Assembly: GCF_000237925.1 (NCBI RefSeq)
Contig: NC_031495.1
Location: forward strand, 63,222,939 to 63,286,938
DNA length: 64,000 nucleotides
Direction of reading: 5' to 3'
Source: Schistosoma mansoni
Lineage: Eukaryota > Platyhelminthes > Trematoda > Strigeidida > Schistosomatidae
Part shown: positions 45,801 to 57,800 of the stretch, one piece after another
How positions within the stretch are numbered: the first letter of the stretch is position 1
How the letters are laid out: every line of letters begins with the position of its first letter
Notes under the pieces: generated by a model
What the model saw: the letters and a program-made list of their open reading frames with translations, nothing else
What the model was told of the DNA's origin: nothing
Databases searched by the model: none
Made by a program: the position numbers and the translations under genes

Positions 45801-48800
45801 AGATATCCTAGTTCGACCCCAATACTGTTCCCCAACTCCAATAAATCAGAACACAGCCGTTAAATGAGAATTGTTTATGGGGTCAGCAGCAGAACAAAAA
45901 TGGTTTACAGACAAGGCATATTTATACAGTTACGATGACTATTAACAGTAACCAATGGAAAGGAAGGACACGTGAAGGTTATAATTAGGACGACTCAAAA
46001 TTGACCAATAGGGAAACGACACATGAAAGTCATAGTTAGGACACTGTAAATAATGGCCAATAGGAAATAACATGCGAATTATGTGAAGAGTCTGAAAACA
46101 TACCATTTTACATTCGAGATAATTTTTGGGATATTCTTGTGAATATCCTAACAGTAACAAACAAACTTTGCTAAAATTTATTACTGAGGAACAATACAAG
46201 AGCACATTTGTCAATAGAGATTGATCATTTGTAGTTTTCAGAACCCATAAAGAGGAAATGTAAAAGTTTACTGATAGTTTCATAGTTGCTGAACAAGTTC
46301 ATAGCTATTTAAATTTGGTAGCAAAAGGTAATAAGTTTGTCTTCACGTGAAGATCGATATTAGAATGTTAGAGCATCTAGCTGACCAGATGTAAATAGGA
46401 TCAAACGCACACTTTGAATCGCCGACAGATGGTTCAGTGATTTTAGCATTCGATTTCCAGCCACTAATCTTCAGGTCAAAACCCTGTCCAGTCTTATTCG
46501 GTTTGAGCAACCAGGTAGTATTACTATTCATCACACATAGAGTGTATCTTGACGCCAAGTATACGAACTTCTATCTGGTAAATGAGTTAGTAAATGAGAA
46601 TGTACGTGGAACGAACCACGTATTCATTTTGAAAAACTAGTTCAATGAATTCTAATGATAGTCACAAACCACCTTTTCTTAGAAAACTTAACTAAATACC
46701 TATATTGTCGTCCATAAAGGTTGTAGTCCTTAATGTCAACAATGAGAATGTAAAAACCTTTGTAAACTTGTGTTGAATAGTGTAATGCCGTGCTTCGCTA
46801 ATCGTTCACCTCGATAACCGTTATAATGCAAATCTCAACGGTGCATGAAATCAGAAGGCAAAGAGAAGCTGCAACTACAGTTTATTATCAAATGACGCGG
46901 ACTACAAAGCTACAAGCACATGAGTAAGTATGAAGGAGAAAGCGCAAGCAATTACATAGGCAAATTTATAGCCAAATTGTACAGGGGAGCAACAAGACAA
47001 AGCAAAAGCTAATAATAGGATTTATATGCATTCATATATGGGGAGGAGGATGAGTTATCGAATGATACTTAAGTAATCAACATTTTGGCTGGAGTGTCCT
47101 GTGCTCTAGTGATCACAACAGAACAAAGATAAACGCAAATTGTTACTATCCAAATGACAATGTCTGTTAAGTAAGTTAATAAAAGGGCTCAACCATAATC
47201 GAAGTCGGGTGTATAGGGTAGTTGCTATAATAGTATTATTTCGTTTTGTTCTGCTTGTTCAATTCGAACTGTCAAGTTTTTCTATAATTCATTGTCTTCC
47301 TGTGTCAGCAGTCATAAATTATATGCTGGTTGCCGTTAACGATGTAAGAAACAGAACTGGTCGTATTAGGATAGTTAAGTCTTTCTTAATTCAGCGAGTA
47401 TTGTGCAGCTGTGATGGACCCCATATATCAAAATATAACATATATATTGACATAATCTACAACAACACACTAATAATAATAATACGTACATTAAACATTA
47501 AATCTCAAAAGATTAGTCTTCGTCTTCACTATGGTGTATATCTGAAAACAGTTACGGTATTGCTGTGCTCAATTCTCGTTAGCGCTTTTTAGCGAGTTAG
47601 TTTTTCCACGGGATGGGGTCGCTAACCTCATGCCCAACCCTCCTCCCTTACCCGGGCTTGGGACCGGCAGTAACTCTAGAAGAGCTACAGGCTCAATTAC
47701 TAACTACCAATAAACTTATATAATCTATAGAATTAGTATAGAACTTTTTTTGGGTTGCCCAGATGTTCAACAAAGAAGTGCCTCTTAAAATTTACAATTT
47801 CATACATTACAACGGATTTAGTCTTCTTACTTACTTACGCCTGTTATCCCTCGTGGAGGAGCATAGGCCACCCACCAGCATTCTCCATCCAACTCCATCT
47901 TGAGCAATCCTTTCCAGTTGTTATTCACTCTTTTTCATAACTGCTTCTATCTCCCGACGTAATGTGTTCTTTGGCCTTCCTTTTTTTCCTATTCCCTTCC
48001 GGATTCCAAGTTAGCGATTGCCTTGTGATACAGTTTGGTGATTTCCTTAATGTATATCTGCTAATAAACCTTAAATACATGTTAGTACACTCTAAATTTT
48101 GTTTTTTTCATTCCCCTTACCTTCACTTACCTCTAGGAAAGTACTTACAATCATTAGAACTCTATAAACAATTACAGAAGAAATTAGAAAAACATAAAAC
48201 TATTTTACAACCATCTATAAATCCATATGATAAACATCAAATGAATATACCATTGTATATTGTATGTTATGAACAAATATGTCGAATCATTTTAACAATT
48301 TATCAACCAAATAAAGAATATCAAATGGATGAATTATTATCAAATTTAAATGAAGCATTAAAATATGCGGAAAAAGGTAAGTTTGGTTCTTCTTTAATCA
48401 ATGGATGTAAACTAATTGAATAATTTACTTAGTATTGGTTCTATTGGTTAAGGGCTCTGGCTCGAGACTGGTAAGTCCTGGGTTCGAATCTCGCTCGCGA
48501 GGTGGGATCGTGGATGCGTACTGCTGAGGAGTACCATAATAGGACGAAGCGGCCGTCCAATGCTTCCAGGTTTTCTATGGTGGTCTAACTTCAATTGACT
48601 CACGCTTTCAACTATGAAAAATACTAAATCTCCACAAAACCCCTTCTGATAATTAGTATTGTTTGTTTGGATCTTCCTATTGATGTTTTTAGGACTGCAA
48701 CTGGTCAGTCTCTAATTAGCATATGAGTATACTGTGCGTATTGCCTCGATATAGCCTAAATTCACAAGCATGGTAAGCAAAGATGCAAGTGGCTATCAGG

Positions 48801-51800
48801 ACTCAGTGGCCGACTGGATAACGCGATGGCGTTTGAAGCGAAAGGTACTGGGTTCGAGCCATAGAGTGGACATCAACTCTGAGATGCAGGCACATCCGGC
48901 TGATGAGTCCCAAATAAGACGAAACTCACGTCCTGGATTCCAATACTAGCCACTATACATCTTTGATTACAAAATTGAATAATTATTTTGAGAAATTCGA
49001 CGATATATTTCGTCATAGATTGAAGAGATTGATTCTTTCAGATAAGAAATCTTTGATAGTGTGTTCGTCCACAACTGGTTAAATTCACTATTCAGCCAGT
49101 CAGTCAGCTCCAACGTAGTATTACACACATATATGCATCGGTTCAAGTTGCCATACCTCATCAGAACAACGATATGAACACCGAATTCATAGAAGTAGGT
49201 ACTTTGATGGTATAAATATACAAAAAAAGATAGTGTATAAAGATTTAATACAGGAAGAAAGAATTAGTATGTAGAAAAAAAGATATGGAGTAATTTTATT
49301 CTCATGGTTTAAGGGAAGATAAAGAGTGTATACACCTATGCCATTATTGTCGATTCTGAGCCATGTCATACTTTTAGAAGTCTCACACTAGAACGAAAGA
49401 ACTGCTCATTGCTTTCTGGTTTTATATGGCAGTCTAACTAAGACCACTCCATAATTTAAAATACGAAAGTTATCTAAGGGAAAAAAAGAAAAATATTAAA
49501 ATTGAACCAAGTCGAGTAGTATTTGGAGACACGGTGAAGAATTTGCTAAATTAGGTTCCCTGTTTAACTGGTTTAGCACGAGCGTTGAAATAGTGAACTC
49601 AGACCGATACTTTATATCAAACATCCGAATAACGATTTTCACTTGAGTAGTATAAAATAAGAAGGGGTTTTGTGGAGATGAGTCAATTGAAGCTAGACCA
49701 CCATGTAAAACGTGGAAGCAGTGATGGGGAGTCCCACAATAGGACGAAACAGCTGTTCAGTGCTTCCAGGTTTTCCATGATGGTCTAGCTTCAATGGACT
49801 CATGAATTCAACTATAATATAAAATTATCAGAAGGGGTTTGGTGGAGATTTTAGTAATTTTATAGAGTTGAGGTCATGAGTCAATTGAAGCTAGATCACC
49901 ATGAAAAACCTGGAAGCACTACTTGACGGCCGTTTCGTCCTATTGTGGGACTCCTCAGCATTGCGCATCCACGATCCCACCTTGTGAGATTCGAACCCAG
50001 GACCTACCAGTCTCGCGCCAGAGCACTTAACCGATAGACCACTGAGCCGGTATCCAACGGTGTTAATGTCCCGCTAGTGCGGGATCGTGGATGCGCACTG
50101 CTGAGGAGTTCCACAATAGAACGAAACGACTGTCCAGTGCTTCTAGGTTTTTTATGATGGTCTAGCTTCAATGGACTCATGAATTCAACTATCATATAAA
50201 ATCATCACAAAATTGTAATAACTGACATATTCCATTCCCTTTTTTTATTTATTTTTAAAAATTGAATTATAGCGGAAAATCAAAAACTTGTAGGATTATG
50301 CAATAAACAAATCAGTCAAGTATATCAGAACCATAAAGAATATGAAATGGCTCTTAAAGTATGAATTCAAAAAGTTATGATCAACAATTTTCATTTTTGT
50401 TTATCAATTATAATTTCTAAAGTAACATTTCAATTTCGATAAGTAGATGTATTCTTATCAATCTAGACATTATAATCATTGTTTTTAGCTGGTTGGAGGT
50501 GGTCACTAGGAAACTATATCGGAGTACTTACAAGGCACTGAGACTGCCTATGGAATTCGAACTTGCATCACCCAACTTGACAGTTTGAGACATAAACATT
50601 GAGCTGTTTAAGTGATAATTGATATGAAAGACTAAAATATTTATAATTAATTGATCGCTGATTAATCATCAATCTTACTTTTGTCTATTCTCTTCATTAT
50701 TGTGATCACTAATCAATATGACTCCAAATGGTGCACACTATTACTTACTTAATTACGCCTGTTACTCCCAATGGAGCATAGGCCGCTGACCAGCATTCTC
50801 CTACCAACTCTGTCCTGGGCCCTCCTTTCTAGTTCTATCAAGTTTTTGTTCACTCTTCTAATGTCTGTCTCCATTTCTCGGCATATTGTGTTCTTTGGTC
50901 TTCCTCTCCTCCTTTGGCCTTCAGGATTCCATGAGAGGGCTTGTCTTGTGACGCAGTTGAGTGATTTCCTCAATGTATGTCCTATCCACTTCGAGCACTT
51001 CTTCCTGATTTTTTCCTCCACTGGATAGAATCTGGTTTGTTCTCTCCCACAGTAGGTTGTTGCTGATGGTGTCTGGCCAACGGATCCGAAGTATCTTGCG
51101 TAGACAACTGTTGATAAACACCTTTATCTTCTTGATGATGACTTTCGTAGCCACTATAATGTGATTTTACATGGTTGGAACCATTAATCATTGTTACATC
51201 ACATACAAAAACGAGAACTGATTACGCAATAAAACACTACGTATATTTTATTTTTGTATATGAAGAGCTTTTATCATTACACCAAATAGTTATACTCTGT
51301 ATTCACAATCAACTACTCTATGTCTACTTCTATTCATGAGGATGACAAGGTGCTATAACGTAGACGTTGAACTTTCTTGTTCAACCTACCTCTGAAGTTA
51401 AGATGGAGACTTGTGAAACGACTGTTCATCTGTATGAGACAAAAATTATTGAGGTGAGATTTGAACCTGCGACCTATTAATTGAAATGTGATTACTGTGA
51501 CCACTAAGTGAGGGATTAATTTGGAGTGACATCTACAAAAAAACAATTATTTTAGTCAAATCTTATTTGAATAGAATAAACGCTGATCTAATACATTATA
51601 AACGGAATTTGAATTGTCCACACCTTATTCGTCAACAAATCAACTTGCATAGTAATTACACTGTCTAATACATATTTATTTGTATGGAGATTTGTATAGA
51701 TTGTACTTCTTATGGATGCGCACTGCTGAGGAGTCTCATACCAAAACGAAACAGTCGTTCAATGCTTCCAAGTTTCAATGGCGGCCTAACTTAGATCGAC

Positions 51801-54800
51801 TTGTGATTTCAACTGTGAACATAATTCATTAAGTATTGATTGTTTGAATCTTCCCATTGATGTGTTAGGAGTGCAACTGGTCAGTCTCAGTGGCCGAGTG
51901 GATAACGCGATGGCGTTTGAAGCGAAAGGTACTGGGTTCGAGTCCCAGAGTGAACATCAACTCTGAGATGCAGGTACATCCAGCTGACGAGTGCCGAATA
52001 GGATGAAACGCGCGTCCTGGATTCCACTTCTAGCCACTATCCATCTCTGCTTACCATGCTTGTGAACATAGTTATTTATAATCATATAAGAAGATAACTA
52101 AGTTTTTCAAAATGTTTACAGCTTGCACAACAATATTTTGATATAGCTGAAAGATCTAATGATATTTTGGAGAAGATTGAAGCATGTAAACTGCTGGGGA
52201 GTATAAATGAAAAGTAATTCAGCTTTCGTTTTTTTCTTATTCATTTATATATTAACGATAAAGTAACTCTATTTCTATACTTTGGACTGGGTTTCTTTTC
52301 AAAAGAGTGATGAGAAACCGCAGGATCAGGAAATTAACCATTTTGGAAACGAGACAATTATTAACCGATGGTACTAGATAATGTTTTATTTATGTTGCGA
52401 ACTGAACAAAATTGGCATGGATGGAAGATCAACTTAAAACTTACTCTAAAATTATGGGTTCGAATAGTTGTACTGTGGTACATGTGCACTATTAAGGATT
52501 GGCTGAATAGGCCAAGAGAGTTGAGGTGCACTCTGTAACTTGTCATAATTTCACCCGAAGTTTGTGCTGATGATGTCGTTCAGAAGGACGATGAAAGCTC
52601 CACGACCAAACCATTCAGCTCAGAGAACAAAACTCCATCAAAATCACCCACCTTAGCTACAAATCTTCTCCACCATCTTAACAGCAGAAATAAGTCTATG
52701 ATGAAAGTTATTTACAAACAATACAAACATATGATTTTAGGTGGTTGGAGGCTTTCAATAGTATGCAGTGGTTCGATGTTTGGTACTAACTGGCACTCAC
52801 TAAAATTGTAGCCCCACGATCTTGAGAAAACTTGTGGTCTTTGGTGGATTCAAACCTGGATTACCCAACTTCTTATTATAAGATGTTACCATTGAGAAAC
52901 TCGGGCTGCCACTGATCATAGTTCAAAATATCCAAATAGTGTACCGTACTATTTACAAATGATATTGAAAAGATCAAAATTTTACTTTCTTGTTAATACA
53001 TATGCATCGAATCTCAAGATCTTCATCCAACGTGCTAAACTCTTTACAGATTTGATCATTTTTTTGTTCATTATGAGTTGGTCCTGCTTACTGACTAGTC
53101 GAACTTCAGTATAACAGACAATTCATAGCTGTCGACTATCTTTGAGATTTCAGGTTATAAGTAAAGAGTGGATTTGGAGTGTCGCAGGTTGGTCACCTAT
53201 CTATTTAAACAGTATAAGATCCGACAAATCACTTGACACATGAATCATTCTAACTTTATTGGTGATTTGTATTACCTTCATACATTTGTTTTTACTAATA
53301 CCAATCAACCGTATTGTACTGATTCTCATCCACTGATTATTAAATACATATCAATGACACCTTCAGCATATCTGCGTTTGCCTGTCGGTGTGACTTAGTG
53401 CTGGTTAGATTTGAACCAACAACGTTAAGATCACCAATCTGGTATATCGAATAAACAGATTCAACTATTAGAAAGTTTATCAGTACAATTCACGATATAC
53501 CATTCTGTCGGGAATGAAAAAGAAAATGTATGAGGCTACGCCTGATGGATAGTGTTGAGTCGGCTTCCGGAGAACTCTAACAGAGCCTCCAGAGGCTCAT
53601 AAAGAGCCCCAGCCAATCAGAATACGATGGAACATTCTAGAGTTCCAACGTGGCGTGATACCATTGGTCGGTATCACAATATGTCGTTAATGGATTGGCT
53701 AACATCTATAAATACCTATGATTTTCTGTAACAAGATTGAACCCTTTAGTAAAGTGCTCCCCACACACTTTGTGCCTTTTCTCTGGTCTTCAAGTCGGTG
53801 TATAGTTCTAGCTCGGGGGTTACGGAACTAGCTTAGGGAAGCGAAAATAGCGTTCACAATCGGCCAGACGTAACAGATAGATAGGTAGAACTGGTTTGAT
53901 AATTGTATTACAAGCTACGAACATGTCTACAATCATAGTTGAATATGCAAACATTTTGTTATGAAGCAGGAGTTATCATTCATCGTTCCATAAATTTGAT
54001 CTATTAGCACCTGTATAAAGGCAAACAACTAGGGTAACACTGAATAAATGTAGTAACTGTTTAAGTGCAATTTGACCGAAAGTTTGTTTGATAATATCCA
54101 TCATTAGCATCCATTATACCATAGTTCGCGTAATTACTGAGAAAATCTTGTATAGATTAGTATTTTATCACATCTAAAAGATCATAACATCCCCTCGTCC
54201 TAGCCCATACAGAATTGAGTAAATTTTGTTTCATCAGGAAATTCTGAAACTAGATTTCGTGCTACTTTGCAGTCGACAGTAAAGTGTACATGTATTGTTG
54301 AAAGAACTAGTGTTTCTTGATATTGTATTAAATGTTCAGTTATCCTCTAGACTACATATTAAGTAGTATCAATAATTTGTTCTTTTTAAATAAACATTAT
54401 TACTTAGCAAAGTTGGATAGTGGCTAGCGTTGGAATCCAGGACACGAGTTTCGTTCTATCTATGACTCATATCATATGATATGCCCATATCATTTAGGGG
54501 ACGACTCAAACAATTCTTAAAAGTGAATTAAAATCCATTCCAGCCGAAAAAGTAATTAGCTGTCTGGACACGGTGGACAACACAACAGGCGTTCGAATTA
54601 GAAAGTACTAAGCTCGAGTCCCGGTGTGAATAACAACACTGGAGTTGCAAGTGCATCCAGTTGGATAGTTCCATATAGGGTGGAACGTCAATCCTATATT
54701 CCGCTAGTAGCCATTATACAATCCTATTTAAAATGCTTAGCCTATAACTTAATATTAATATCGACGCAACTTGATAAGATGTAAATAAATCAAAAGAGAT

Positions 54801-57800
54801 AGATCTTTAACATGAACAGTTGAAAGATTCAAACACTTGGAAATAATTTTAATAGTTGAGTTCATGAATAAATTGGAGCTAGACAACCATAGAAAACCTG
54901 GAAGCACTACTTGACGGCCGTTCCGTCCTATTGTGGGACTCTTCTACAGCGCGCATCCACGATCCCACCTCGCGAGATTCTAATCCAGGACCTATCAGTC
55001 TCACGCCAGAGCACTTAACCGATAGACCACTAAGCTGACACTCAAAGGTGTTAATGTCTAACTTCAACCAATCCACGAAATTGAGCAACCATTCACCAAC
55101 TATCTTCAGTGAGTTGATATCTTCCAACAGACCTGGTTGAACTCCACTGGTTACTGCTGATAGGTCCTGGATTCAAATCTCGCAAGGCGGGATCATGAAT
55201 GCGCACTGACACTGAAGAGTCCCACAATAGGACGAGTTGTCCGTCCAGTGCTTCCAGGTTTCCCATAGTGATCTAACTTCAATTGACTCATGATTTCAAC
55301 TATATATCTATAAAATTACTAAAATCTCCACAAACCCCCCTTCTGCTAATTACCTATTTTCTTCTATTTTTTTATGTTAAGTTTATCTAAATTAGATGAA
55401 GCTGAACAAAATTACATCACTATCATTGAATATACCAAGTTGTTATTCAACAACAATCCAGAGAAACTAGTTGAAGCCTATGAATTATTATCTAAATTTT
55501 ATATACTGAATACAAATAAATATGAATTAGCTAAATTAACTACTGAAAATGGTTTATTAAAATATACTACTGAATTAAATGAGAATGATAATTATTATAA
55601 TCAATTAAAATTATGGTATTCAATATCAAAATCTAAATTAATTGAATCAGATTATATAAATATAATTATAGCTGGACAATATAATTCGAATGATATGTTA
55701 AATTTAATTAAATGGAAAGATACACGTTCTAATTTACCATTATATGATAAAGATCATTTTATGAAAGTAACATGTAAGTTGGTATTATTATTACTATTTG
55801 TGTATTGGGTAGTTTTTATATTTGTACGACACTATGGAGTTCCTTAGAAGGTTGTCAACATTTATCTGGAATTCAAACGACGTTCATGGGGAACAGCTGA
55901 TAGATGTATTCCACGTAAGGACAGGAGACAGACAAGGCTGTCTACTCTCTCTTTTCTTTTTCTTCTGATGGTCGACTGGATTATGAAGACGTCGGAATAC
56001 AGTGGATAAGTTGGATGGAACTAGAGTATTTCGATTTTGCAGATGACCTAGCCTTTCTATCCCATATACATGAACAAGTGCAGATGAAGACAACTAAGTG
56101 TAACAGTAGCCTCTGCATCAGTAGGCTTCAACATACACCGAGGGAAAAGCAAGATTTTCAAATAAAACACAAAGATCGCCGAATCAGTCACGCTTGATGG
56201 GGAAACTCTGGAAGGAGTGAAAAGGTCTGGCGTATCTAGGTAGCATCATCGATGAATGTGGAGGATCTGGTGCAGACACAAAGGCATGACTTAGCAAAGC
56301 TAGGACAGCATCCCTATGGGACTCAAAACAACTGTCAACCTATATCAAAATGAGAATCTATAATACAAATGTCAAGAGAGTCCTACTGTACGGAGCTGAA
56401 ACGTGGAGAACTACTAAATCCATCATTAAGAAGGTACAAGTATTTATGAACAGTTGTTTACGCAAAATATTCAACATTCACTGGCCGGATACTATCAGCA
56501 ACAGCCTTTTGTAGGAGAGAACAAATCAGCTTCTAGCTGAAGAGGAAATTAAGAAAAGACGCTGGGAGTGGATAGGACATATATTAAGGGATCACCAAAC
56601 TGCATCACGAGGCAAGCCCTAACTTGAAATCCTTAAGGGAAGCGGAAAAGAGGAAGGCCAAAGAACACATTACGTCGAAAAATAGAAACAGATATGAAAA
56701 GGATGAATAACAACTGGAAAGAATCGGCCAGGACAGCGTTGGATGGAGAGTGCTGGTGGGCGGTCTATACTCCTCCACGAAGAGTAACATGCGTAAGTAA
56801 GTAAGCGGGACGATTTTAATAAACTATTCTCCATGTAATAACTAACAAAATGAGTAGTATTGTTGTATTTCTTTGTGAGCTCTTAACAGTAAATTCTAAA
56901 ACTCTGTTATCATATTCATTACAGAATCATCAGGTCATGCAAACTTGACGTTTCAAAAGTTCCGAACAATACACTAGGAAGCCAGATCACATGTCATAAG
57001 GATTCTTTCCTTTCATTTTTTGATTCAAAGCTAAACAATATATAAATAATGAAGTTACCGCTCCATTTGACCGATAAGATTCGTTCAGAACTAAAGGCTA
57101 CACAATGATAACACTCGTTACTATTTATCGATTAATCAGTTAGGGGCAGCCAAAACAAAAAGTGGCATCAGTGCTTGAATTCACTAACTTCTAGTCTGAG
57201 CCATGTTGGCAGATGCAGACTACTTGGTTGGGGTCCGCGTGACTATCGTAACCAATGGTTGGAGACTCTAGGTGACATGGCTCAGAATCGATCACAATGG
57301 CGTAGATGTATACACTCTTTATCTTCCCTTAAACCTTAAAATTAAAATTGCTTTATAACGTTCTTCCTTCCTATACTATATCCTTATATACAACCTATCT
57401 TTTATATACTACCACCACTAAATTAACTATTTCTATGAATTCGGTGTTCATCTTGTTGTGCTAATGAGGTATAGCAACTTGGACCGATGCATAAATATGC
57501 CTGGTCCTACATTGTAGCTGACTGACTGATTAATCAGTTATAAAGACAGGAAGTTTGTATATGATGATTTATTCGATAGATAAAGAATTTACAGCACAAA
57601 CTAATATATCACACATATATAATTAATCAACAATATAAAACTGCGTTGAGATTTTGAACCTTTTTAAAATAAATTGTGAGAAACATACTGACGAATTGAT
57701 ATGAATTAAGTTGGAACAGTATGTATGATTACCTGCTTGACAATCATCATGTTTATTCCAAGGGATTACAAATCATCTTGGTGACATCAATTTCAATAGA

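Larger units (their letters stand above)
43366..46153 (-). mobile_element. Gypsy-type LTR retrotransposon, non-autonomous, young
   Basis: Two 423-bp direct repeats (43366-43788 and 45731-46153) start TGTTA and end TAACA, flanked by a 5-bp duplication GTAAC (43361-43365 and 46154-46158). On the minus strand a TTTGGCGACGGAG primer-site-like motif follows the 5' LTR, and AAGGGGAGG, a polypurine tract, precedes the 3' LTR. One frame (45689-43806, 627 residues) encodes parts of a gag region, two zinc knuckles (CWHCGAWH...C and CDRCHKVGH...C), an aspartic-protease motif [13 protein letters not shown] and an integrase-tail-like segment. Most of pol is absent, so the copy is broken and could only move in trans. 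The LTRs look identical by eye, so insertion was recent. It lies antisense in a TTC29 intron. Confidence 0.9.

Noticed and set aside
46820-47120. Possible third solo LTR
   Set aside because: Ends are only loosely LTR-like and the flanking 5-mers do not match.
47209-47592. 127-codon open frame
   Set aside because: No domain, no splice sites and hydrophobic AT-driven composition; probably chance in the intron.
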